In this document: piece by piece, positions 34,032 to 42,220 of the stretch
How positions within the stretch are numbered: the first letter of the stretch is position 1
How the letters are laid out: each line of letters begins with the position of its first letter
Assembly: GCF_001931485.1 (NCBI RefSeq)
Contig: NZ_MSDV01000059.1
Coordinates: 1-64,000, forward strand
Source: Burkholderia sp. SRS-W-2-2016
GTDB lineage: Bacteria; Pseudomonadota; Gammaproteobacteria; Burkholderiales; Burkholderiaceae
DNA length: 64,000 nucleotides
Direction of reading: 5' to 3'
Translations under genes and position numbers: made by a program
Notes under the pieces: model-generated
The model's database searches: none
What the model saw: the letters and a program-made list of their open reading frames with translations, nothing else
What the model was told of the DNA's origin: nothing

Positions 34032-35510
34032 TTACGCGCCAGCCGCGCCGATCCCACGCTGGTCGTCGTAGTGCGCGCGCTTCTCGTCGTACATCAACAG
34101 ATCCGCGCGTTGCACGCCCGCTTCGAGCCGGTCGCCGCGCTGACAGGTGGCAGCGCCCATCGAGAAGCTCAGCGGCGAGCCCGGATAGAACTGATTGTTC
34201 AGTTCCACCAACTGACGAATCGCGTCGATCATCGCCGCGCCGCCGCGCTCGTCGGTGTCGGGCATCAGGATCGCGAATTCGTCGCCGCCGATCCGCGCCG
34301 CGTGGAACGGCGCTTCCGTCGCCTTCGCGAGGACTTCGCCGGCGCGGCGCAGCAGCGCGTCGCCGGCCGCGTGGCCCAGTTGATCGTTCACGCGTTTCAA
34401 ACCGTTCAGGTCGGCCATGATGATCGTCACCGGCCACGGCCCCTTGCGTTCGAGCCGGTTCAGTTCGTCCACGTAGAACGAGCGGTTGCGCAGCTTGGTC
34501 AGCACGTCGTGCTTGCCGAGGAATTCGAGGTACGCCTCGGCCTTCTTGCGCGCGGTGATGTCGGTCAGCGCGACCAGCACGAGACCCCAGGTGTCTTCGT
34601 GGCCGGGCAGCACCGAGAATTGCAGGTGCACGTGCACCTCGCTGCCGTCGAGCGAATAGTTCAGCACCTCGCGTTGCTGGAATAGTTTGTTGTCCCACAG
34701 ATCGATCAGCTGCTCGCGGAAATGCGCGCGCATGTCGTCGCGGAACACGTCGGCCACGCGCGAGAGCAGCGTCTTCTTGTCTTTCGCGGCGAACATCTCC
34801 AGCGTGTGCTGGTTTACGTCGAGCACGTGAATTTCCGCCATGCAGCGTTCGACGAATTCCGGGTGGACGTCGGTAAACACGCGGAAATCGTTGATGCCGG
34901 CCGCGCGCGCACCGTCGAGCAGGCGTTTGACCGCGCTGAAATCCTCGACCCACAGCGACACCGGCGAATATTCGAACAGTCCGCGCGCGTATTGCTCGGC
35001 GAGCGTGACGCGGCGCCGCGCGCTTTCGAGTTCGGTAATGTCTTCGGTCGACACCAGCACGCGATCCCAGCGCTCCTCGTGACCGGGCAGCACCGAGCCC
35101 TTGAGCAGCACGTCGAGCCGCCGGCCGCCGAGCGTGTAGTTGACCGTGTGGCTCGAGAAGTGCAATTGCCCGGCCCACAACTGGCAGAGTTCCTCGAGAT
35201 GCGTCTTCAGCATGTCGTCGCGAAACACCGACGCGAGGTTGGTCGTCAGCGCGTTGAAATCGGCGGCCTCGAACTGCGCGAGCGTCTGGCGATTCACCTT
35301 GATCACGCGGATGCGATGCGCGCATTCGGCCACGCGGCGTGGATCTTCGGCGAAATGCGCGCGCAGGTCGGTCACGCCGGCGGCGCGCCACGCGTCGAAC
35401 AGCGCGCGCACGCCGCTGAAATCCTCGAGCCATAGCGACACGGGCGCGAGCTCGAACATTCCGGAGTCGTCGTTGATCGGCGCGGCGCCGCTCTTCAGGA
35501 TATCCAGCAT
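34032..35510 (-). CDS. Diguanylate cyclase with two tandem PAS-like modules
   Basis: A 492-residue protein without membrane segments. Two PAS-like modules are clearly duplicated: residues about 19-165 begin FELAPVSLWLEDFSGVRALFD and residues about 178-318 begin FEYSPVSLWVEDFSAVKRLLD. The C-terminal GGDEF domain (about 325-480) has RIGGDEFAILMPD. The inhibitory RxxD site normally just before the GGDEF motif is replaced (EAPF), so product inhibition by c-di-GMP may be lost. It makes c-di-GMP in the cytoplasm, probably in response to a small ligand or redox signal. Confidence 0.92.
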   Translation of the reverse strand: MLDILKSGAAPINDDSGMFELAPVSLWLEDFSGVRALFDAWRAAGVTDLRAHFAEDPRRVAECAHRIRVIKVNRQTLAQFEAADFNALTTNLASVFRDDMLKTHLEELCQLWAGQLHFSSHTVNYTLGGRRLDVLLKGSVLPGHEERWDRVLVSTEDITELESARRRVTLAEQYARGLFEYSPVSLWVEDFSAVKRLLDGARAAGINDFRVFTDVHPEFVERCMAEIHVLDVNQHTLEMFAAKDKKTLLSRVADVFRDDMRAHFREQLIDLWDNKLFQQREVLNYSLDGSEVHVHLQFSVLPGHEDTWGLVLVALTDITARKKAEAYLEFLGKHDVLTKLRNRSFYVDELNRLERKGPWPVTIIMADLNGLKRVNDQLGHAAGDALLRRAGEVLAKATEAPFHAARIGGDEFAILMPDTDERGGAAMIDAIRQLVELNNQFYPGSPLSFSMGAATCQRGDRLEAGVQRADLLMYDEKRAHYDDQRGIGAAGA

Positions 35511-35759
35511 GGGGTTCTCGGGATCGGAAGTGCGGCTATTTTATGTCGGCCAGACGCTGGCCGGAACTGGCGAACCGATGGCGTGTGGCTTTTTCGCCGA
35601 TGTGCCTACGCCGCGATCGCCTCGCTTAGCCGGGCGGCGGCGCGGGTGCTCCGCGTCGGTGTTCTGCGTGCGCGAGCGGCCCTTGCTACACTCGATCGCC
35701 ATGCGTTCCTAAGCGCATGGTCCGCACTCCGTTTCTCCAATTACCGGGAAAACGCCGTC

Positions 35760-36695
35760 ATGAAACCATCGTTACTGGTGCTGATCCAGTTGAGCGACGC
35801 GAGCCGCGCGAGCATCGACGCCGCGTTCGACGTCATCTACGCCCCCGATCCCACCCGCCGTGAAGCCGCGCTCGCGAGCCACGGCGCGACGATCCGCGCG
35901 GTGCTGACCAACGGCACGACGGGACTCGCGGCCGCCGATATCGACCGCATGCCGCAACTCGAACTGGTCAGCGCGCTGGGCGCCGGCTACGAAAACCTCG
36001 CGCTCGATCACGCGCGCTCGCGCGGCATCGTGCTCGCCAATGGTGCGGGCACCAACGCGGATTGCGTCGCCGATCACGCGTTCGCGTTGCTGCTCGCGGT
36101 GGTGCGCGACGTGCCGCAACTCGACCGCGCGACCCGCGAAGGTGCATGGCGCGATCATCTGCCGATGCTGCCGGGCGTGTCGAAGCGGCGCCTCGGTATC
36201 GTCGGACTCGGCCAGATCGGCGCGAAGCTCGCGCGGCGCGCGGCCGGCTTCGACATGGAGGTCGGCTATCACAACCGCCAGCCGCGCGCGGATGCGCGGT
36301 CGCTGCGTTATTTCGACAGCGTCGTCGCGCTTGCGCAATGGAGCGACTTTCTCGTGATCGCGACGCCCGGCGGCGCGGCCACCCGTCATCTGATCGACGA
36401 ACAGGTGCTGGCGGCGCTCGGGCCGCAAGGCTTTCTCGTCAACGTATCGCGCGGCAGTGTGGTGGATACCGCCGCGCTGGCTCGCGCACTAGCGGGGCAA
36501 ACGCTGGCGGGCGCCGCGCTCGACGTCTACGAAGGCGAGCCCGACGCACCGACGGCGCTCGTCGGACTGCGCAACGTGGTGCTGACGCCGCACATCGGCG
36601 GCCGCTCGCCGGAGGCGATCACCGCGTCGGTCGATAACTTCCTCGAAAACGCGCGGCGCCATTTTGCCGGCGAGCCGGTGCTGACGCCGATCTGA
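35760..36695 (+). CDS. D-2-hydroxyacid dehydrogenase; candidate (S)-sulfolactate dehydrogenase (SlcC)
   Basis: A 311-residue D-isomer 2-hydroxyacid dehydrogenase. The NAD(P) loop is LGIVGLGQIGAKLARRAAGF; the catalytic Arg lies in NVSRGSVVDTAAL, Glu in DVYEGEPDAP and His in TPHIGGRSPE. The closest general resemblance is to glyoxylate/hydroxypyruvate reductases. Its position, convergent with the GntR regulator and next to suyAB and a ComC-like gene, matches the known sulfolactate clusters in which SlcC belongs to this same family and works with ComC to interconvert enantiomers through sulfopyruvate. The substrate is inferred; a plain hydroxypyruvate reductase is the alternative. Confidence 0.85.
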   Translation: MKPSLLVLIQLSDASRASIDAAFDVIYAPDPTRREAALASHGATIRAVLTNGTTGLAAADIDRMPQLELVSALGAGYENLALDHARSRGIVLANGAGTNADCVADHAFALLLAVVRDVPQLDRATREGAWRDHLPMLPGVSKRRLGIVGLGQIGAKLARRAAGFDMEVGYHNRQPRADARSLRYFDSVVALAQWSDFLVIATPGGAATRHLIDEQVLAALGPQGFLVNVSRGSVVDTAALARALAGQTLAGAALDVYEGEPDAPTALVGLRNVVLTPHIGGRSPEAITASVDNFLENARRHFAGEPVLTPI

Positions 36696-36699
36696 AGCC

Positions 36700-36727
36700 A
36701 GCCCCGGCGAGCGGAGCCTGGGCTTTC
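36700..36727. terminator. Candidate bidirectional terminator between convergent genes
   Basis: AGCCCCGGC (36700-36708) pairs with GCCTGGGCT (36716-36724) with one mismatch and is followed by TTT on the plus strand. It lies between the stop codons of the hydroxyacid dehydrogenase and the GntR regulator. The U-tract is short. Confidence 0.45.
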
Positions 36728-36734
36728 GCGCAGC

Positions 36735-37493
36735 TTACTTGTCGTCGTCGCGCGTCGCGCGCGTGCCGATATATTCGTACTCCTCGGTATTGAGCCGGGA
36801 AATCCGCAGTTCGACCGTGCTGCGATGATACGAATACGCGATCCGGCGAATCTCCAGCAGCGGCGCGCCGACTTCGACACCGAGCTGCTCGCTTTCGAGC
36901 GGATTGGCGAGCGCGACGCTCACGCGCTCGTCGGTATCGACCACGTTGATGCCGAAACCGTCCTGGTAGAAGTTGTACAGCGTATTCGGCCGGTTGCGCA
37001 GCTTGCTTTCGGTCAGTCCCGCAAACAGCGCTTCGGGCACCGTGATGTGTTCGATCAGCACGGTCTTGCCGTGCAGCGCGAGACCGTTGACGAACTGCAG
37101 CACCCGCGCGCCGGTCTCGATACCGAGCACGGCCGCCACCTCGCGCGACGCGCGCGCCTTCCTGAACTCGATCAGCGTGACGACCGGATAAGCCTTGTCG
37201 CCGTCGCGCCGCACCACGCGGAAAAAACGGAAGAAGTGGCGGTCGCGCTGATGCATCGCGACGAAGGTGCCCAGACCCTGATGACGGATCAGGATGTTCT
37301 CCGCGCACAGTTCGTCGATCGCTTTGCGCAGCGTGCCGATCGACACGCCGAAGCGTTCGGCGAGGCGTTTTTCCGAAGGAATGCATTCGCCGCCTTTCCA
37401 TTCGCCGTCGGCGAGCGCCGCGAGAATCGCGCTCTTCACTTCCTTGTATCGCGTGCCGCCCAGCGCGGGCCCATTGATGGCGAGCGTGCTCAT
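36735..37493 (-). CDS. GntR family regulator with UTRA domain, probable regulator of the suyAB region
   Basis: A 252-residue protein. The winged helix is at about 12-75 (KSAILAALADGEWKGGECIP; SEKRLAERFGVSIGTLRKAIDEL). A HutC-type UTRA ligand domain follows (about 90-245: HQRDRHFFRFFRVVRRDG-like start, RIAYSYHRSTVELRIS). The start at 37493 has the strong site GGGAGG. It is divergent from suyA, and two operator-like repeats lie in the gap. It most likely represses suyAB and itself until a sulfonate or related ligand binds. The ligand is inferred. Confidence 0.9.
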   Translation of the reverse strand: MSTLAINGPALGGTRYKEVKSAILAALADGEWKGGECIPSEKRLAERFGVSIGTLRKAIDELCAENILIRHQGLGTFVAMHQRDRHFFRFFRVVRRDGDKAYPVVTLIEFRKARASREVAAVLGIETGARVLQFVNGLALHGKTVLIEHITVPEALFAGLTESKLRNRPNTLYNFYQDGFGINVVDTDERVSVALANPLESEQLGVEVGAPLLEIRRIAYSYHRSTVELRISRLNTEEYEYIGTRATRDDDK

Positions 37494-37556
37494 GAAAACC
37501 TCCCGAAGATGCGAGTCGTGCCGCTCGCTGGATTGAACCCGACCCGATTCTAAACG

Positions 37557-37571
37557 ACCAGGTCATCTGGT
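37557..37571. promoter_or_regulatory. GntR operator-like site 1
   Basis: ACCAG-GTCAT-CTGGT, a perfect inverted repeat 64 bp upstream of the gntR start. Its core AGGTCATCT recurs inverted at 37670-37678. It lies near an ATTCTA (minus-strand TAGAAT) element and would suit autorepression. Confidence 0.65.
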
Positions 37572-37668
37572 ACATCTGGATGAATCATAGGTGGCCGGCG
37601 CGCAACTGCAACGTGCCGCCGGCGGCAACCGGATCATTCGGCCATTCATCAGACTCTTCTAACACATA

Positions 37669-37679
37669 TAGATGACCTA
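37669..37679. promoter_or_regulatory. GntR operator-like site 2
   Basis: TAG-ATGAC-CTA, the reverse complement of the core of site 1 (AGGTCATCT), directly upstream of the -35 element of the suyA promoter. A regulator bound here would touch RNA polymerase. Confidence 0.65.
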
Positions 37680-37680
37680 G

Positions 37681-37709
37681 TTGACATCGAAGAAAACGGC
37701 GCCTACTAT
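37681..37709 (+). promoter_or_regulatory. suyA promoter, near-consensus sigma-70
   Basis: TTGACA (37681-37686), a 17-bp spacer and TACTAT (37704-37709). Transcription would start near 37716, giving a 70-nt leader to the suyA ATG at 37786. The -35 hexamer abuts operator-like site 2. Confidence 0.75.
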
Positions 37710-37785
37710 CAGTTCACCGCGGCGCACCTGGCTGCGCTGCCCCGGCGGCCCTCACACCGCATTCAAACCATGAACGGAGACGCTA

Positions 37786-38127
37786 ATGAGCAATCCCACG
37801 GCAGACATCAATAACCCCGCAGCGGGCGCGTCCGCGGAGCGCAGAACGATTCACATCGTGCTGCACGAGGCGAAGGACACGGTCGGCGTGGCGGTCGTCG
37901 AGGGCATCAAGGCGGGCACGCTGCTCAACGCATGGATCATGGACGACGACGAGGTCGTCACCGTGCAGGCGAAGCAGGACATTCCGATCGGTCACAAAGT
38001 CGCGCTGAAGGAAATGGCCGTCGGCGACACGGTGTTCAAGTACGGCGTCGACATCGGCAAGGTGGTCGCGCCGATCAAGGCCGGCGAGCACGCGCACGTG
38101 CACAACATCAAGACCAAGCGCTGGTAA
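37786..38127 (+). CDS. suyA: UxaA-family SAF-domain protein; probable sulfolactate sulfo-lyase alpha subunit
   Basis: A 113-residue protein: about 18 unstructured residues, then a SAF domain (IHIVLHEAKDTVGVAVVEGI; DIPIGHKVALKEMAVGDTVFKYG; HAHVHNIKTKRW). SuyA is the small subunit of (2R)-3-sulfolactate sulfo-lyase, which cleaves sulfolactate to pyruvate and sulfite. The same domain begins altronate and galactarate dehydratases, but there it is usually fused to the large domain. The pairing with a separate SuyB-like gene and a ComC-like dehydrogenase favours the sulfo-lyase. GGAG precedes the start. Confidence 0.85.
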   Translation: MSNPTADINNPAAGASAERRTIHIVLHEAKDTVGVAVVEGIKAGTLLNAWIMDDDEVVTVQAKQDIPIGHKVALKEMAVGDTVFKYGVDIGKVVAPIKAGEHAHVHNIKTKRW

Positions 38128-38257
38128 GGACCGGCCGCGGCGCGCGCGTTTCAGCGCATTCTCCGCGCAGTCAGCGCAGCGCCGGTCGGTTTCCCGCAGC
38201 CCGCTTTACGGCCTCGAGCCGCCCCTCACTTGCACCAATTCGAACGAGAGAGACACC

Positions 38258-39433
38258 ATGAGCGTGATTGACCTGGGTACGACTTTCCGCGGCTATCGTC
38301 GCGACAATGGCCGCGTCGGCGTACGCAACCACGTGATCATCCTGCCGGTCGACGATCTGTCCAATGCCGCCGCGCAGGCGGTCGAGCACAACATCAAAGG
38401 GACGATGGCGCTGCCGCACCCGTATGGGCGGCTGCAGTTCGGCGCCGACCTCGACCTGCATTTCCGCACGCTGATCGGCGCGGGCAGCAATCCGAACGTG
38501 GCCGCGGTGATCGTGATCGGCATCGAGGAGGGCTGGACCAAGCGCGTGGTCGACGGCATTGCGAAAACCGGCAAGCCGGTAATGGGCTTCGGCATCGAAC
38601 TGCACGGCGATCACGACACGATCCTGCGCGCGTCGAAGGCCGCGAAGGAAATGGTCCAGTACGCGACTTCGCTCGATCGTGAGGAATGCTCGATTTCGGA
38701 GCTATGGGTATCGACCAAGTGCGGCGAATCCGACACCACCTCGGGCTGCGGCGCCAATCCGACGGTCGGCAATGCGTTCGACAAGCTCTATGGGCTCGGC
38801 ACCACGCTCGTGTTCGGCGAAACCTCGGAGCTGACCGGCGGCGAGCAGATCGTCGCCGCACGCTGCGCGAATGACGGCGTGCGCGAGCGCTTCCAGTTCA
38901 TGTTCAACCGCTATCAGGAGATGATCAACCGCTGGAAAACCGACGACCTGTCGGAGTCGCAGCCGACCAAGGGCAATATCGCCGGCGGGCTGACCACGAT
39001 CGAGGAAAAGGCGCTCGGCAACATCCAGAAGATCGGCAAGAAGTGCATGGTCGACGGCGTGCTCGACAAAGCCGAGGAACCGACCCATGCGGGCCTGTGG
39101 TTCATGGACTCGTCGTCGGCGGCCGCGGAGATGGTGACGTTGTGCGCGGCGTCCGGTTTCGTCGTGCATTTCTTCCCGACCGGGCAGGGCAACGTGATCG
39201 GCAATCCGATCGTGCCGGTCATCAAGATCTGCGCGAATCCGCGCACGGTCCGCACGATGGGCGAGCATATCGACGTCGACGTGACCGGCATCCTGCAGCG
39301 CGAACAGAACCTCGACCAGAGCGGCGACAAACTGCTCGAATGCATGATGGCGACGGTCAACGGCCGCTTCACGTCGGCCGAAGCGCTCGGGCATCGCGAG
39401 TTCGTGCTGACGCGTCTGTTCGAAAGCGCCTGA
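38258..39433 (+). CDS. suyB: UxaA-family large subunit; probable sulfolactate sulfo-lyase beta subunit
   Basis: A 391-residue protein of the UxaA/GarD family, the length known for SuyB. FRGYRRDNGRVGVRNHVIILPVDDLSNA opens it; the iron-binding cysteines include those in REECSISELWVSTKCGESD and the later VTLCAASGF. ALPHPYGRLQFGADLDLHFRTL and GHREFVLTRLFES match the SuyB pattern as I remember it. The Fe-dependent enzyme removes sulfite from (R)-sulfolactate by beta-elimination in the cytoplasm. Separated from suyA by 130 bp, in the same direction. Confidence 0.85.
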   Translation: MSVIDLGTTFRGYRRDNGRVGVRNHVIILPVDDLSNAAAQAVEHNIKGTMALPHPYGRLQFGADLDLHFRTLIGAGSNPNVAAVIVIGIEEGWTKRVVDGIAKTGKPVMGFGIELHGDHDTILRASKAAKEMVQYATSLDREECSISELWVSTKCGESDTTSGCGANPTVGNAFDKLYGLGTTLVFGETSELTGGEQIVAARCANDGVRERFQFMFNRYQEMINRWKTDDLSESQPTKGNIAGGLTTIEEKALGNIQKIGKKCMVDGVLDKAEEPTHAGLWFMDSSSAAAEMVTLCAASGFVVHFFPTGQGNVIGNPIVPVIKICANPRTVRTMGEHIDVDVTGILQREQNLDQSGDKLLECMMATVNGRFTSAEALGHREFVLTRLFESA

Positions 39434-39611
39434 CGCGCGCGGCTGTACCGCTCCGGCGAGCCGCGCGGCCAGCGCGGTTCGCGCGGAGCGGCCCCACATT
39501 CCCGGCGCATGCCGGCACGCAGAAGGGCGGACATGCCCCACGTGACCGGCAGCTCAGGCGGCAGTGGCGCCGGCTCGATATCTGGCAGCAGCGAGTGGAG
39601 GAGACACCATC

Positions 39612-40982
39612 TTGCGCGTGCTCAAACATCTCTATGTGCAGGTCCTGATCGGACTTGCGGCTGGCATTATCGTCGGTCATTTCGCACCTTCGTTCGGGGT
39701 GCAGATGAAACCCCTCGGCGACACCTTCATCCGTCTGATCAAGATGCTGATCACGCTGGTGATCTTCTGCACGGTTTCCGTCGGCATCGCGCGAATGGAA
39801 AGCCTCAAGCAGGTGGGCCGGGTCGGCTTCAAGACGCTGCTGTACTTCGAGGTCGTCACGACGATCGCGCTGGTGCTCGGTCTGGTGGTCGCCAACGTGC
39901 TGCGGCCGGGCGCCGGGCTCAATATCGATCCCGCGTCGCTCGACGCGCAGGCGGTCACCCATTACGTCGCGACCGCGCATTCGGCGTCGTCTAGCTTCAT
40001 CGACATGATCGTGCCGAACTCGGTGGTCGGCGCGTTCGCGCGCGGCGACCTGTTGCAGGTGCTGCTGTTCTCGGTGCTGTTCGGGATCGCGTTGTCGATC
40101 ATGTCGCAGCGCAGCCGGCTCCTGATGCGCAGCATCGAGCAGTTCGGCGATGCGCTGATGCGGATCGTCGAGATGATCATGCGGCTCGCACCCTTGGGTG
40201 CGTTCGGCGCGATCGCGTTCACGGTCGGCAAGTACGGGATCGGCACGCTGCAGCAACTGGGCTTGCTGATCCTGTGCTTCTACATCACCAGCATCCTGTT
40301 CATCGCGATCGTGCTCGGCGCGGCCGCGCGCTGGGCGGGCGTCGGGCTGTGGCCGCTGCTGAAGTACTTCCGCGAGGAACTGCTGATCGTGCTCGGCACG
40401 TCGACCACCGAATCGGTGCTGCCGCGTCTGATGGAAAAGCTCGAACGGATGGGCTGTCCGCGCGCGATCGTCGGGCTCGTGTTGCCGACCGGCTATTCGT
40501 TCAATCTCGACGGCGCGGCGATCTATCTGACGATGACCTCGCTCTTCATCGCCCAGGCGACCAACATCCATCTGACGCTGTGGCAACAGTTGGGACTGCT
40601 GGCGATCCTGATGCTGACATCGAAGGGCGGCGCGGGCGTGGCGGGCGCGGCGCTGGTCGCGTTGACCGCGACGCTGTCGACCCACAACATCATTCCGGTC
40701 GCGGGCATCACGCTGATTCTCGGCGTCGACCGGGTGCTCAACGAGATTCGCGCGCTGACCAATATGATCGGCAATGTGGTCGCCACGCTGGTGGTCGCGC
40801 GCTGGGAGGGCGCGTTCGATGCCCGCGCGGCGCGCGAATTCCTCGCACAGCCACGCGAACTGCAGGCGCAGGCGAAGCCGCAGTCGTCCCACAAGCCGCA
40901 GCCGTCGCAAGCGGGGCAGCCGGAGCCCGCGGAGCATGAGCTGGCCGGCGCGCCGGGGCTGTTGAATAAAGCGGCGAAGTGA
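39612..40982 (+). CDS. DctA-type dicarboxylate/amino acid:cation symporter; candidate sulfolactate importer
   Basis: A 456-residue DAACS-family protein, with a TTG start at 39612 preceded by GGAGGAG at 8 nt. It begins LRVLKHLYVQVLIGLAAGIIVGHF, has the family motif LIKMLITLVIFCTVSVGIA, the serine-rich re-entrant loop GTSTTESVLPRLMEKLE and the substrate/Na site PTGYSFNLDGAAIYLTM. DctA proteins import C4 dicarboxylates with H+ or Na+. Its place between suyB and the ComC-like gene suggests that here it brings in sulfolactate, which resembles malate in size and charge. The C-terminal 50 residues are Ala/Gln/Pro-rich and variable. Confidence 0.88.
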   Translation: MRVLKHLYVQVLIGLAAGIIVGHFAPSFGVQMKPLGDTFIRLIKMLITLVIFCTVSVGIARMESLKQVGRVGFKTLLYFEVVTTIALVLGLVVANVLRPGAGLNIDPASLDAQAVTHYVATAHSASSSFIDMIVPNSVVGAFARGDLLQVLLFSVLFGIALSIMSQRSRLLMRSIEQFGDALMRIVEMIMRLAPLGAFGAIAFTVGKYGIGTLQQLGLLILCFYITSILFIAIVLGAAARWAGVGLWPLLKYFREELLIVLGTSTTESVLPRLMEKLERMGCPRAIVGLVLPTGYSFNLDGAAIYLTMTSLFIAQATNIHLTLWQQLGLLAILMLTSKGGAGVAGAALVALTATLSTHNIIPVAGITLILGVDRVLNEIRALTNMIGNVVATLVVARWEGAFDARAAREFLAQPRELQAQAKPQSSHKPQPSQAGQPEPAEHELAGAPGLLNKAAK

Positions 40983-41073
40983 ACAGGCGCGCGGCGCCGG
41001 ACTGGATGCTTGCCGCTTGCCGCCGCCAATGACACAGTGATGCGCTGACGACAACAACCACAAGGAAGTCCAG

Positions 41074-42072
41074 ATGGCCCGTTTGTTTCCCGACGCGCTC
41101 AACACGCTTGCGATCGATGCGCTGCAACGCGCGGGCGCGCTGCCGGCAACCGCCGCATCGACCGCCCGCGCGCTCGTCTATGCCGACGTGCGCGGTCTGT
41201 CATCGCACGGCGTGTCGCGCCTGCCGATGTACTGCGCGCAGTTGCGCAACGGCCGCGTCGATCCCGCCGCGCACCCGGCGATCGTCGCGGATCGCGGCGC
41301 GACCGTGTTGATCGACGGCGCCGACGGTCTCGCATACCCGGCCTGCGATCTCGCGATCGCGACACTCGCCGAACGGGCGCGGCAATACGGCAGCGCGGTC
41401 GCGGGCATCTGCCGCAGCCATCATTTCGGCGTCGGCGCGGCGCACCTGGCCGCGCTCGGCGAAGCGGGCCTCGTCGCGCTCGCGTTCAGCAATTCGCCGG
41501 CCGCGATGCCCGCGTGGGGCGGCCGCCGCGCGCTGTTCGGGACCAATCCGATCGCCGCGGTGTTTCCGCGCCGCCACGGCGCGCCGCTGGTGATCGACCT
41601 CGCGCTGTCGCAGATCGCGCGCGGCAAGATCGCGATCGCCGCGCGCGACGGCAAACCGATTCCCGAAGGCTGGGCGACCACCCGCGACGGCCTGCCGACC
41701 ACCGACGCGCGCGCCGCGCTCGACGGCATGATGCTGCCGTTCGGCGGCGCCAAAGGGGCGATGCTCGCGCTGGTGGTCGAACTGCTGGCCGCCGCGCTGA
41801 CCGGCGCGAACTTCGGCTATGAGGCCGGTTCGTTCCTGACCGAGGAGGGCGAGCGCTCGCGCATCGGCCATCTGTTCTGGACCATCGATCCGGGCGCGCT
41901 GGCCGGCGACGACGCGTATCTGTCGCGCGTCGACGCGTTGATCGAAATGATGCTGCTCGACGACGACGTGCGTTTGCCCGGCGATCGCCGCGAGCGTCTG
42001 GCGGCGGCAGCGGATCAGGAAGGCGTCGAGATTCCGGATGCACTGATTGCGCAACTGCAAGGGCGCGGCTGA
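41074..42072 (+). CDS. comC: LDH2/MDH2-family dehydrogenase; candidate (R)-sulfolactate dehydrogenase (ComC)
   Basis: A 332-residue protein of the malate/L-lactate dehydrogenase family. VRGLSSHGVSRLPMYCAQL carries the SHG-R active-site motif; ICRSHHFGVGAAHLAALGEAG and WGGRRALFGTNPIAAVFP are the cofactor-domain hallmarks; LPFGGAKGAMLALVVELLA closes the core. ComC belongs to this family and makes or oxidises (R)-sulfolactate with NAD(H). Context (suyAB, DctA-like permease) supports that role. Ureidoglycolate or malate dehydrogenase are alternatives from sequence alone. RBS AAGGAAG. Confidence 0.82.
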   Translation: MARLFPDALNTLAIDALQRAGALPATAASTARALVYADVRGLSSHGVSRLPMYCAQLRNGRVDPAAHPAIVADRGATVLIDGADGLAYPACDLAIATLAERARQYGSAVAGICRSHHFGVGAAHLAALGEAGLVALAFSNSPAAMPAWGGRRALFGTNPIAAVFPRRHGAPLVIDLALSQIARGKIAIAARDGKPIPEGWATTRDGLPTTDARAALDGMMLPFGGAKGAMLALVVELLAAALTGANFGYEAGSFLTEEGERSRIGHLFWTIDPGALAGDDAYLSRVDALIEMMLLDDDVRLPGDRRERLAAAADQEGVEIPDALIAQLQGRG

Positions 42073-42087
42073 CGAACCGAAAGCGAA

Positions 42088-42135
42088 ACGGAAACTATCG
42101 GTGCACCAGATAGTTTCCGTCGCAAATCGCGATTT
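42088..42135. promoter_or_regulatory. Strong hairpin plus adjacent palindrome between comC and soeA
   Basis: ACGGAAACTATC (42088-42099) and GATAGTTTCCGT (42109-42120) are perfect 12-bp arms; the loop itself contains GGTGCACC. A second perfect palindrome, AAATCGCGATTT, follows at 42124-42135. There is no U-tract directly after the stem. The pair could be an attenuator, an RNA processing site, or binding sites controlling soeABC separately. Confidence 0.6.
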
Positions 42136-42220
42136 CCCTTGTGACGCCGACGCGCATACGATGAACAGCATCGTCTGACGAGCGCTTCGCGCTCACCGGC
42201 CACCGCGATGGAGATTCCGT

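Noticed and set aside
37786..39433. Altronate or galactarate dehydratase call for the UxaA-family pair
   Set aside because: Those enzymes usually fuse both domains and sit with uronate or sugar-acid genes. Here the domains are separate and lie with ComC-like, SlcC-like and SoeABC-like genes. Not excluded, but less likely.
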